Positions 1 to 4,639 of a stretch of 6,611 nucleotides of DNA are shown piece after piece. Position 1 is the first letter of the stretch. Every line of letters begins with the position of its first letter. The DNA comes from Patescibacteria group bacterium. Lineage in GTDB: Bacteria; Patescibacteriota; Patescibacteriia; Veblenbacterales; UBA10138. Made by a program: the position numbers and the translations under genes. The stretch lies in NCBI GenBank assembly GCA_003512705.1, contig DOPF01000079.1, positions 1 through 6,611 of the forward strand, given 5' to 3'. Under the pieces are notes generated by a model that was not told the origin of the DNA, did no database searches, and saw only the letters and a program-made list of their open reading frames with translations.

Positions 1-5
1 TTGCC

Positions 6-28
6 ACCCCCTCTAGGGGTATCTTTTT
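6..28 (+). terminator. Intrinsic terminator of a gene left of the window
   Basis: A five-pair stem (ACCCC at 6-10 with GGGGT at 16-20, five-base loop) is followed directly by ATCTTTTT, the pattern of a rho-independent terminator on the + strand. It would end a + strand gene lying outside the window and converging on the VanW gene. On the minus strand the hairpin is not followed by a T run, so it is unlikely to terminate the VanW operon. Confidence 0.55.
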
Positions 29-115
29 AAATCCAAATTTCAAAATCCAAATGACAAATACTTTATTTCTTTAGGCTTTGGATTTGATTTGACATTTGAG
101 CTTTGATATTTGAAC
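29..115. repeat. A/T-rich degenerate direct and inverted repeats
   Basis: The word AAATCCAAAT occurs at 29-38 and 43-52, and its complement TTTGGATTT at 77-85, so 43-51 and 77-85 can form a stem with a 25-base loop. The right half is a string of TTTGA-like words (TTTGATTTGACATTTGAG and similar). This kind of low-complexity spacer is, from memory, common between genes in CPR contigs. It lies just after the VanW stop codon and may help transcript ending on the minus strand, although no clean T tract is present. Confidence 0.5.
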
Positions 116-116
116 T

Positions 117-1985
117 TTAGTTTCCGGCTTGTCCTTGTGTATCAGCTGTCGGTAAGACAGATCCATCTTCGGTAACTTGTTGTAAAGTGCCTTTAGGTAC
201 ACCAACTAAACATACTTCTTGCCAAGGTATGTAATGGCTTTTAAAAACTTCTTGCTTGACCTCGCCACTCGGGTAAGTGACGGTATAAGTAAACTCGGCG
301 TCGGCGCCATTATGAGCGCGCTCCGTACAGCGCTTTTCGCCTACTGGTAAATCTTCGGTTTCCACAATTTTGCTTGGTGGCGGGGCGGTAATATTGAAAA
401 TTCGGGGCGGCGTTTGCTCCACCCGCCTACCATCTTTAGTGCCCCAAAATTCAAAAATTAAATCATCACCCTGAATTTTAGTTTGTATTAAAATTGCTCG
501 TCCAGTGTCATTTTTAAACCGAAAGTCGGGTTTGGGGTCGTAAATAGTGGCGTCAGTGCCAGCTGGTTCATAATAAACCACCCGATAAGAATGATTGCGC
601 CGCTCCACAATCGGCAAGCCCGAGGCCAAGGCCGCCCGAAACGTCGTAGTCCCGATTTGGCACAGGCCGCCACCATATTCAGGGATCGTTTTATTGCCCT
701 TAATTACTAGTTCTTGTAAATATCCATGTTCACCATCCACGGGTCCCAAAGCTTTGAGTAAAGAAAATTCCTCATCCGGCTTAATTAAAATGCCGTTTAA
801 AGTATCCGCTCCGACTTTTATATTATGGCGGCGATTTTTAGGACTGCCGGAAAAATTAGATGTACCAACGCCTATTATTTCCGTGATCCCTAAATCATTA
901 GCCTCACCAGTGGTTACAGTCGGTTCTTCAGTAGTTATGACTAAAGACATGTTGTTAGTGTCGCTGGAGCGCGCGGCTTGATTAATCACCTCCAGAGTGG
1001 CGGCAGCTTGTAAGGTACGTCCAGTTTGGCTGGATTGAAACTGCTTAACGCGACCGTCTTGGATATCAAACTTGGCATCTTGGGCAGCCTTATTGACGGT
1101 TTTGGCTAGCGTGTCCAAGTAAGCCTGCGCTTTAACTGTAGTTAACGTCGCCTGTAATTGCCCAGCGACTGATTCAACCCCAATCCAGGCCTGCCATGTT
1201 TCCGGTTTAAGTTCCCAGGTTTTATCTTCATCCGTCAAGGTAATAGTTTTATTAATTTGCAAGGCCTTGGCCTGGGGTAATAACTTACCGACCATTAGTT
1301 CGGTAACCGAGGGAACCTGTGTTTTAACTTCCAAAGTTATGGGCTCATTAGAAAAATTATTTACCCGCTGGTATAGGGCGGAAAAAAACGGTTCTCGATT
1401 TATTACCGTACCCGTCTTTTCGGAAACCACCTGTAAGTTACCGGCCGCGTCCAGCGCGAAATCAGCTGGTTGCGGTAATTGCTCTAATCCGGCAAAATTT
1501 TCTCTTATAAACGCTATCACCCGATCAGTTTCAATATTTTTTTTAAGCTCAATATTAATACCGCCCAGCCGCGCCCACAGTGGGCCCCATAACCTTACCA
1601 ATATATTACGCCCAGCCGGCCAACTCGCTGCTTCATAAATTGTGTTATCAACCTCAACCGCCACCAGACTGTAAGTTAAATCGATGTCACCGGCCGACGT
1701 TACTGTGGCGGGCAGAGTAATTTTTCGCCCGTCACCAAGTTCAATCGGCCAACCAGTTTGAGCCACTTTATCCCACGCCACCCGCAAGGCAGCTTCAGCC
1801 TCGTCGGGTGACAAACGGCCAACGTTTAATGTGCCAAGCTTAACTCCGGGATAAATTTTACCGGCGTAAGCGACATTATAAATAAGCGGCAGCACAAACA
1901 AAACCACCAATAAAACCACCGCCGACATCCAAATTGTTTTAAACCGACGCAGGTATTTATTTGTTTCTTTACGGGCCGTTGTCAT
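117..1985 (-). CDS. VanW/YoaR-family membrane-anchored cell-envelope protein
   Basis: This 622-residue protein has a cytoplasmic basic start, one membrane segment at about residues 18-40 and a long extracytoplasmic part. After the membrane segment the stretch IYPGVKLGTLNVGRLSPDEA (44-63) is the usual opening of YoaR-like proteins. Residues about 65-350 are compatible with two PG_binding_4-type modules, which are thought to contact peptidoglycan. The VanW domain spans about 370-515 and carries the family signature YGGGLCQIGTTTF (437-449) with Cys442, then NHSYR (464-468) and YEPAGTDATIYDP (472-484). A G5-like tail follows at about 535-595. VanW occurs in some vancomycin-resistance clusters, but its biochemical role is unknown and nothing here indicates resistance. 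The ATG overlaps the TGA of the upstream DUF3006-like gene (ATGA), which points to translational coupling. Family assignment is firm; function is not. Confidence 0.93.
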   Translation of the reverse strand: MTTARKETNKYLRRFKTIWMSAVVLLVVLFVLPLIYNVAYAGKIYPGVKLGTLNVGRLSPDEAEAALRVAWDKVAQTGWPIELGDGRKITLPATVTSAGDIDLTYSLVAVEVDNTIYEAASWPAGRNILVRLWGPLWARLGGINIELKKNIETDRVIAFIRENFAGLEQLPQPADFALDAAGNLQVVSEKTGTVINREPFFSALYQRVNNFSNEPITLEVKTQVPSVTELMVGKLLPQAKALQINKTITLTDEDKTWELKPETWQAWIGVESVAGQLQATLTTVKAQAYLDTLAKTVNKAAQDAKFDIQDGRVKQFQSSQTGRTLQAAATLEVINQAARSSDTNNMSLVITTEEPTVTTGEANDLGITEIIGVGTSNFSGSPKNRRHNIKVGADTLNGILIKPDEEFSLLKALGPVDGEHGYLQELVIKGNKTIPEYGGGLCQIGTTTFRAALASGLPIVERRNHSYRVVYYEPAGTDATIYDPKPDFRFKNDTGRAILIQTKIQGDDLIFEFWGTKDGRRVEQTPPRIFNITAPPPSKIVETEDLPVGEKRCTERAHNGADAEFTYTVTYPSGEVKQEVFKSHYIPWQEVCLVGVPKGTLQQVTEDGSVLPTADTQGQAGN

Positions 1986-2203
1986 ATTTTGCCTTTGATG
2001 TTTGATAATAAATGACGGGCGGCTTTATTTCTTTTATCCGTGGCCGATTTATTGGCCGTAAAAGTAATTTGCAACACCACCCCCTCACGAGTGCCGGTGG
2101 GGAGCTGCGACTTATGAATAAATAATTCTTGCCCATCGGTAGTTCTAATTACCGCGCCATCGCCTTCCCAGCGGTCAACTACAGCGGCTAAGCCCGTGCC
2201 CAT
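1982..2203 (-). CDS. DUF3006-like small protein
   Basis: A 73-residue protein whose first half (AAVVDRWEGDGAVIRTTDGQ, then LFIHKSQLPTGTREGVVL) matches the pattern I recall for DUF3006: a small beta-rich domain with a V-DR-EGD-AV opening, a short hairpin and a 'LP-G-EG-VL' turn. The C-terminal 25 residues are basic and probably helical. It has no signal peptide or membrane segment. The ATG lies 5 bp after the Hsp20 stop, and the stop overlaps the VanW start, so it is the middle gene of a three-gene operon. Family function is unknown. In other genomes such proteins sit near envelope or hydrolase genes, which fits the VanW neighbour. No strong Shine-Dalgarno precedes it; the Hsp20 3' end offers only GAAGAG. 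Confidence 0.8.
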   Translation of the reverse strand: MGTGLAAVVDRWEGDGAVIRTTDGQELFIHKSQLPTGTREGVVLQITFTANKSATDKRNKAARHLLSNIKGKI

Positions 2204-2208
2204 ATTAA

Positions 2209-2655
2209 TTACTCTTCATCGGTTTGATCTTCAATTTCCACCGCCACAGTCTTTCCCTTTTCGGATTTGGGTAAAATTAAAGTCAGAACGCCGTTTTTTA
2301 AAGTGGCTTCAGCCGCCTCGGCCTTAACTTCAACCGGCAAAATAATTGACCTAGAAAAACCGCCCCAATAGCATTCTTGATAAAAATAATCGTCGGGGCG
2401 AACTTCATCTTCTTGCCGCCGTTCGCCGCGTATAGTCACCAAATCATTATTAATAGTTACATCTAAATCTTCGGGCTTAACTCCGGCAATGGTGGACTTT
2501 ATAACCACTGCCTCATCGGTTTGATAAACATCTACCGACAATTGCCCCTCGTAGCCCTCTTCTAACCACTCATCCTCTATTTGGGTATCCCGAACCGTCG
2601 GCACTTCCTGCGCCTCGGTGTCGGTTTTGGTTTTAAATAATGAAAATTTGGCCAT
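2209..2655 (-). CDS. Hsp20/alpha-crystallin family small heat-shock protein
   Basis: A 148-residue cytosolic ATP-independent holdase. Residues 1-36 form a variable acidic N-terminal arm. The alpha-crystallin domain runs from about 37 to 142: LSVDVYQTDEAVVIKSTIAG (39-58), VKPEDLDVTINNDLVTIRGE (59-78), the aromatic DDYFYQE region (88-94) and the conserved KNGVLTLILPK (120-130). The tail has a V-x-I motif (139-141) of the kind used for oligomer assembly. Length is typical. It is the first gene of the operon with the DUF3006-like and VanW genes, behind an extended -10 promoter. The sequence just before the ATG (CTCCCTAACACC) has no Shine-Dalgarno, so initiation may rely on another signal. No CIRCE or other heat-shock operator was recognised. 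Confidence 0.95.
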   Translation of the reverse strand: MAKFSLFKTKTDTEAQEVPTVRDTQIEDEWLEEGYEGQLSVDVYQTDEAVVIKSTIAGVKPEDLDVTINNDLVTIRGERRQEDEVRPDDYFYQECYWGGFSRSIILPVEVKAEAAEATLKNGVLTLILPKSEKGKTVAVEIEDQTDEE

Positions 2656-2687
2656 TGGTGTTAGGGAGTTTATACTAATCTTAGATT

Positions 2688-2716
2688 ATTATAACAGTAT
2701 TTGGTTGTGCCACCAA
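2688..2716 (-). promoter_or_regulatory. Extended -10 promoter of the hsp20 operon
   Basis: On the minus strand a perfect TATAAT (2693-2688) is preceded by TGT (2696-2694), giving an extended -10 element. A weak -35 candidate TTGGTG (2716-2711) stands 17 bases upstream. The expected transcription start is near 2681, leaving a leader of about 25 bases before the Hsp20 ATG. The perfect extended -10 makes up for the poor -35. Confidence 0.65.
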
Positions 2717-2768
2717 ACTACAGGGTATTGACCTAAACCAAAAAACCTACTACAATTCGACTGATATT

Positions 2769-2891
2769 CATGCCGCTATCGCTACGCCCCGTCGATCTGC
2801 CTATGGCAGATTCTACGGGGTCTAGTCTGTTTCAGTAGAATTTAGGCCACTTGAAAATAAATAAATATTAAAACCATGCATGCCGCTATCG
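2769..2891. repeat. 13-bp direct repeat flanking a 97-bp segment at the tRNA-Glu 5' end
   Basis: CATGCCGCTATCG is present at 2769-2781 and again at 2879-2891, where it holds three flanking bases and the first ten bases of tRNA-Glu. The 97 bases between (2782-2878) contain a strong palindrome and an A/T-rich tail with no ORF. The arrangement looks like a small insertion with a target duplication, or a partial duplication of the tRNA start. Either reading is inference. Confidence 0.6.
2787..2820. repeat. Two-part palindrome (REP/MITE-like hairpin)
   Basis: CCCCGT (2787-2792) pairs with ACGGGG (2815-2820), and inside it ATCTGCC (2795-2801) pairs with GGCAGAT (2805-2811) around a TAT loop, with a small internal loop between the two stems. 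No T tract follows on either strand, so it is not a normal terminator. The core GCCTATGGC recurs at 3230-3238 in the leader of the peptide operon. Confidence 0.6.
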
Positions 2892-2953
2892 TCTAATGGT
2901 TAGGACGCCAGGTTTTCATCCTGGTAATCCGGGTTCGATTCCCGGTAGCGGTA
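2882..2953 (+). tRNA. tRNA-Glu (anticodon UUC)
   Basis: The cloverleaf is complete. The acceptor strand GCCGCTA (2882-2888) pairs with TAGCGGT (2946-2952), with the G1-U72 wobble often seen in bacterial tRNA-Glu, and A2953 is the discriminator. The D arm is GTCTAATGGTTAGGAC (2891-2906). The anticodon stem CCAGG/CCTGG (2908-2912, 2920-2924) encloses loop TTTTCAT with anticodon TTC at 2915-2917. The T arm is CCGGG-TTCGATT-CCCGG (2929-2945). CCA is not encoded and would be added by the CCA enzyme. No terminator follows directly, so the transcript probably continues to the hairpin at 3061-3094. An A/T-rich stretch with TATTAA at 2866-2871 may be the -10, but no convincing -35 was seen. Confidence 0.96.
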
Positions 2954-3019
2954 AAAAAGTGAACGAAAATCGCTTTTCACCCTACGGGTGATCTCCCGAA
3001 GGGACGACAATGTGGGAAT
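2954..3019 (+). other. Structured spacer between tRNA-Glu and the tRNA 3' fragment
   Basis: No ORF of note. Three short hairpins stand in a row: GTGAA (2960-2964) can pair with TTCAC (2975-2979), CACCC-TAC-GGGTG lies at about 2977-2989, and TCCC-GAA-GGGA at 2993-3003. The first two share bases, so they exclude each other. None is followed by a T run. The segment occupies the place where the 5' half of a second tRNA would be expected, but no acceptor or D-arm partner for the downstream fragment is visible. Confidence 0.4.
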
Positions 3020-3047
3020 GGGGGTTCGATTCCCCCTGGGGCTACCA
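3020..3047 (+). pseudogene. Orphan tRNA 3' end (T arm, acceptor strand, CCA)
   Basis: GGGGG-TTCGATT-CCCCC (3020-3036) is a perfect T arm with the invariant TTC-A bases. TGGGGCT (3037-3043) follows as a 3' acceptor strand, then discriminator A3044 and an encoded CCA (3045-3047). Its partner, an AGCCCCA- or GGCCCCA-type 5' strand, is not found upstream in the window, and there is no anticodon arm. Such 28-base tRNA ends are typical of attachment-site remnants left by integrases that use tRNA 3' ends. A truncated tRNA or an unusual split tRNA are alternatives. A terminator follows 13 bases later, as expected after an original intact tRNA. The amino-acid identity cannot be told. Confidence 0.7.
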
Positions 3048-3060
3048 TACTCTGTTGATT

Positions 3061-3094
3061 AGAAAAGGCCGTAACTACGGTTCTTTTCTTTTTT
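3061..3094 (+). terminator. Rho-independent terminator of the tRNA transcript
   Basis: AGAAAAG (3061-3067) pairs with CTTTTCT (3083-3089), and the inner CCGT (3069-3072) pairs with ACGG (3077-3080) around AACT. The run TTTTTT (3089-3094) follows. It probably ends a transcript carrying tRNA-Glu, the structured spacer and the orphan tRNA end. Confidence 0.75.
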
Positions 3095-3118
3095 AGGGTA
3101 GAAATTAAACCAGCGACG

Positions 3119-3146
3119 TTGACCGCCTGTTGCCCAAAATTATAAA
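3119..3146 (+). promoter_or_regulatory. Upstream sigma70-type promoter (P1)
   Basis: TTGACC (3119-3124) and TATAAA (3141-3146) are separated by 16 bases, and each differs from consensus at one position. Transcription would start near 3153, just after the tRNA terminator, and would give the peptide operon a leader of about 220 bases, or a short RNA if transcription stops early. The leader made from here contains the anti-Shine-Dalgarno stretch at 3174-3186; transcripts from the downstream promoter do not. Confidence 0.5.
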
Positions 3147-3173
3147 TATCATCCCTTCCTCAGTAAATTCGGG

Positions 3174-3186
3174 CCTCCTTTTTGTT
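3174..3186 (+). promoter_or_regulatory. Anti-Shine-Dalgarno-like stretch in the leader
   Basis: CCTCCTTTTTGTT is complementary over 13 bases (one G-U pair) to AACAGAAAGGAGG at 3353-3365, the ribosome-binding site of the 30-residue peptide gene. Over 12 bases it also matches the copy of that site before the arginase-like gene (4618-4629). It would be present only in RNA started at P1. Pairing is plain in the sequence; a regulatory role is inference, since pyrimidine-rich matches to Shine-Dalgarno sites can arise by chance. Confidence 0.35.
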
Positions 3187-3253
3187 AGAATTTAGTAACT
3201 CCACCAGGTGTCGTCACTTGCCGATCAGCCTATGGCGAGGAAGCCACACAGGA

Positions 3254-3282
3254 TTGACAAATATTAATAATTAATGTAAGGT
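3254..3282 (+). promoter_or_regulatory. Proximal promoter of the peptide operon (P2)
   Basis: A perfect -35 TTGACA (3254-3259) is followed after 17 A/T-rich bases by TAAGGT (3277-3282), a weak -10 that keeps the key T1, A2 and T6. The expected start near 3289 gives a leader of about 85 bases to the peptide ATG. No operator palindrome was recognised. Confidence 0.5.
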
Positions 3283-3346
3283 TCCGAACGTATAGCAGAC
3301 TTTATGAGTGTCCTTTTACAATTTAAACTAGCCTATTTGGGGGTAG

Positions 3347-3364
3347 CAAAAAAACAGAAAGGAG
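3347..3364 (+). repeat. 18-nt ribosome-binding cassette, copy 1
   Basis: CAAAAAAACAGAAAGGAG here is identical to 4612-4629. In this copy it continues as GTGAT, so the site AAAGGAGGTGAT (3358-3369) is an almost full-length complement of the 16S rRNA 3' end. Eight bases separate AGGAGG from the ATG at 3374. This predicts very strong translation of the small peptide. Confidence 0.85.
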
Positions 3365-3373
3365 GTGATAAGG

Positions 3374-3466
3374 ATGAAGATCAAACCCGCCAAGCTTCAG
3401 ATCAAGAAGCTTGGAGTCAAGGTCGATCAAGTGGGTTTCCGTACACTCCATCGACCTCGGGCATAG
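3374..3466 (+). CDS. Putative 30-residue RiPP precursor peptide
   Basis: ATG to TAG encodes 30 residues behind an exceptionally strong ribosome-binding site. It is highly basic: six Lys (2, 4, 7, 11, 12, 16), three Arg (23, 27, 29), one His and only one acidic residue (Asp18). It has no Cys or Ser and a single Thr. All Lys lie in residues 1-16 and all Arg in the C-terminal GFRTLHRPRA (21-30). This fits a Lys-rich leader and an Arg-containing core presented to the arginase-like enzyme encoded two genes downstream. The order precursor, E1-like enzyme, second modifying enzyme is typical of RiPP operons. There is no double-Gly cleavage site. I do not recognise the sequence itself. The DNA is also rich in hairpins (3390-3414, 3421-3456, 3459-3469), so a structured RNA here is a lesser alternative, as is an overlapping 56-codon frame. 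Confidence 0.68.
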   Translation: MKIKPAKLQIKKLGVKVDQVGFRTLHRPRA

Positions 3467-3477
3467 CCCAGTAATAA

Positions 3478-3512
3478 ATACTGAGGCGGGTCCGTACGAC
3501 CTGCCTCAGTAT
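3478..3512 (+). promoter_or_regulatory. Strong hairpin between precursor and enzyme genes (attenuator or processing site)
   Basis: ATACTGAGGCGGGTC (3478-3492) pairs without interruption, with one G-U, to GACCTGCCTCAGTAT (3498-3512) around the loop CGTAC. Only AAATTTTG follows, so it would be a leaky terminator at best. It begins 11 bases after the peptide stop and ends just before the Shine-Dalgarno of the E1-like gene. In this position it could raise the precursor-to-enzyme ratio by partial termination or by protecting the 3' end of a short precursor mRNA. Confidence 0.7.
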
Positions 3513-3532
3513 AAATTTTGAAGGGGTCAAAA

Positions 3533-4639
3533 ATGTTAAATAACATATACACAGTCAGAAATTGCGTCTCCACATTTGTTCGGCGGGGAAGGAGAGGAAA
3601 AATTACCCTGGCTTGTCTTTTCCAAAGTAGCCGTCTTCTTATATCTTTCAAGCTAAATACTTTAAGCTTGAGATGTTTTAAGCTGCTGAATGGAAAACTC
3701 AAACTTAAGGATATTGCCCCTAGATGCGGCGTATCCAATGAAGAACTATCGGCTTTTGTGGCTTACCTAGAAAAGGAGCGCATCGTTGAGAGTGTCAGTC
3801 ATTCCAAACGTCGCAGTGTTCCTAGATATCGTCGTCAGCTTAACTTCTTCGCTAGCTTTGAGACAAATACATCGACAAGGGAAACCTTTCAAAAAAAGCT
3901 GGGAACTTCCCAAGTCGTTATTCTCGGACTCGGGGGTATAGGAAGTTGGGTTGCTGAAAGCCTAACCAGGTCTGGCGTCGGGGAATTTATCCTGATAGAT
4001 CCTGACAAGGTTACGGCATCGAACCTCCCTCGGCAGACACTTTACCAAGAACGTGATCTTGGAAGGAAGAAGGTTAAAGCTGCGGCTCAAAAATTGCGAC
4101 TCACTAATAGTGAGGTCAAAATTATTGGGTTGGAAAGGAAGATTATTTCCGCCAAACAATTAATACCGATTATTAGAAATGCCGATCTGGTTATTAATTG
4201 TGCTGATCAGCCCGACATCTCAATAACCAACGATATTATTTCGCAGGCTTGCTTCGCGTTAAAAATACCACATATACTTTGTGGTGGTTACGACGGTCAT
4301 TTAAGTTTCGTTGGGCAAACGGTAATTCCCTACAAGACATCTTGCTGGGGATGCTACATTTCTGGCAAGTCGTACGAAAAGCGTCTCAGCGGCTTCAAAT
4401 CACTAATCATTACCCATGTTTCCGAGGAGGGTGGAACTCTTGCTCCAATCGCTTCGATTACAGCAAACGTGCACGCGCTTGAAGCTATAAAAGTGTTAAC
4501 CGGATACACTCAACCCAGTATGATCAATTGTAAGGCTGAGTTAGATTTTAATTCCTTATCGTTGATTCGTACTCGAATACCAAGACATCCACAATGTAAT
4601 TTATGTGGTGTCAAAAAAACAGAAAGGAGAACGAGGTGA
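3533..4639 (+). CDS. E1-like/ThiF-family adenylating enzyme with N-terminal leader-binding-like domain
   Basis: This 368-residue protein has a ThiF/MoeB/E1 adenylation fold. It carries the nucleotide loop GLGGIG (132-137), the strand LIDPDKVTASNLPRQTLY with Asp156, Asn164 and Arg167, and Asp225 in NCADQPD. Two CxxC pairs (Cys271/274 and Cys355/358) should bind structural zinc. RYRRQ (98-102) before the Rossmann core is typical of the branch used in peptide modification (MccB, TOMM-type E1-like proteins). Residues about 1-88 resemble a PqqD/winged-helix recognition element. Such enzymes activate a peptide carboxylate as an acyl-AMP. No ubiquitin-like or sulfur-carrier partner is present, and thiazoline chemistry is unlikely because the peptide lacks Cys and Ser. 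ATG 3533 is chosen because AAGGGG sits six bases upstream; an in-frame TTG at 3518 is less likely. The stop overlaps the next start (GTGA). Confidence 0.9.
   Translation: MLNNIYTVRNCVSTFVRRGRRGKITLACLFQSSRLLISFKLNTLSLRCFKLLNGKLKLKDIAPRCGVSNEELSAFVAYLEKERIVESVSHSKRRSVPRYRRQLNFFASFETNTSTRETFQKKLGTSQVVILGLGGIGSWVAESLTRSGVGEFILIDPDKVTASNLPRQTLYQERDLGRKKVKAAAQKLRLTNSEVKIIGLERKIISAKQLIPIIRNADLVINCADQPDISITNDIISQACFALKIPHILCGGYDGHLSFVGQTVIPYKTSCWGCYISGKSYEKRLSGFKSLIITHVSEEGGTLAPIASITANVHALEAIKVLTGYTQPSMINCKAELDFNSLSLIRTRIPRHPQCNLCGVKKTERRTR
4612..4629 (+). repeat. 18-nt ribosome-binding cassette, copy 2
   Basis: This is identical to 3347-3364 but lies inside the 3' end of the E1-like gene, where it is also coding. 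AGGAG (4625-4629) is six bases before GTG 4636, which sets the start of the arginase-like gene. The exact 18-base identity between an untranslated leader and a coding 3' end is unlikely to come from protein constraint alone. Confidence 0.85.

Noticed and set aside
595..1638. Plus-strand ORFs of 123 and 128 codons inside the VanW gene
   Set aside because: They lie fully within a long, well-supported VanW reading frame on the other strand and show no recognisable domain.
117..1985. VanW as a sign of vancomycin resistance
   Set aside because: No VanH, VanA/B-type ligase or VanX accompanies it, and VanW-domain proteins are widespread in bacteria without any link to resistance.
2954..3047. A tmRNA or a complete second tRNA ending at 3047
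   Set aside because: No 5' acceptor strand complementary to TGGGGCT, no D arm and no tag-reading frame could be found upstream, so only the 3' end is supported.
3104..3151. 15-codon minus-strand ORF after GAGGAAGGG near 3150
   Set aside because: Very short, no promoter or terminator recognised on that strand, and it overlaps promoter P1; a chance ORF is more likely.
3518..3532. Upstream TTG start for the E1-like gene
   Set aside because: It adds only five residues, has no Shine-Dalgarno, and itself overlaps AAGGGG, which is ideally placed for ATG 3533.
3427..3738. Minus-strand ORF of 103 codons overlapping the peptide gene and the E1-like gene
   Set aside because: It is antisense to the hairpin and to coding sequence, has no ribosome site and no domain, and looks like a shadow.
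4603..4635. ATG 4603 as start of the arginase-like gene
   Set aside because: No ribosome site precedes it, while AGGAG is correctly spaced for GTG 4636, which also makes the GTGA overlap with the preceding stop.
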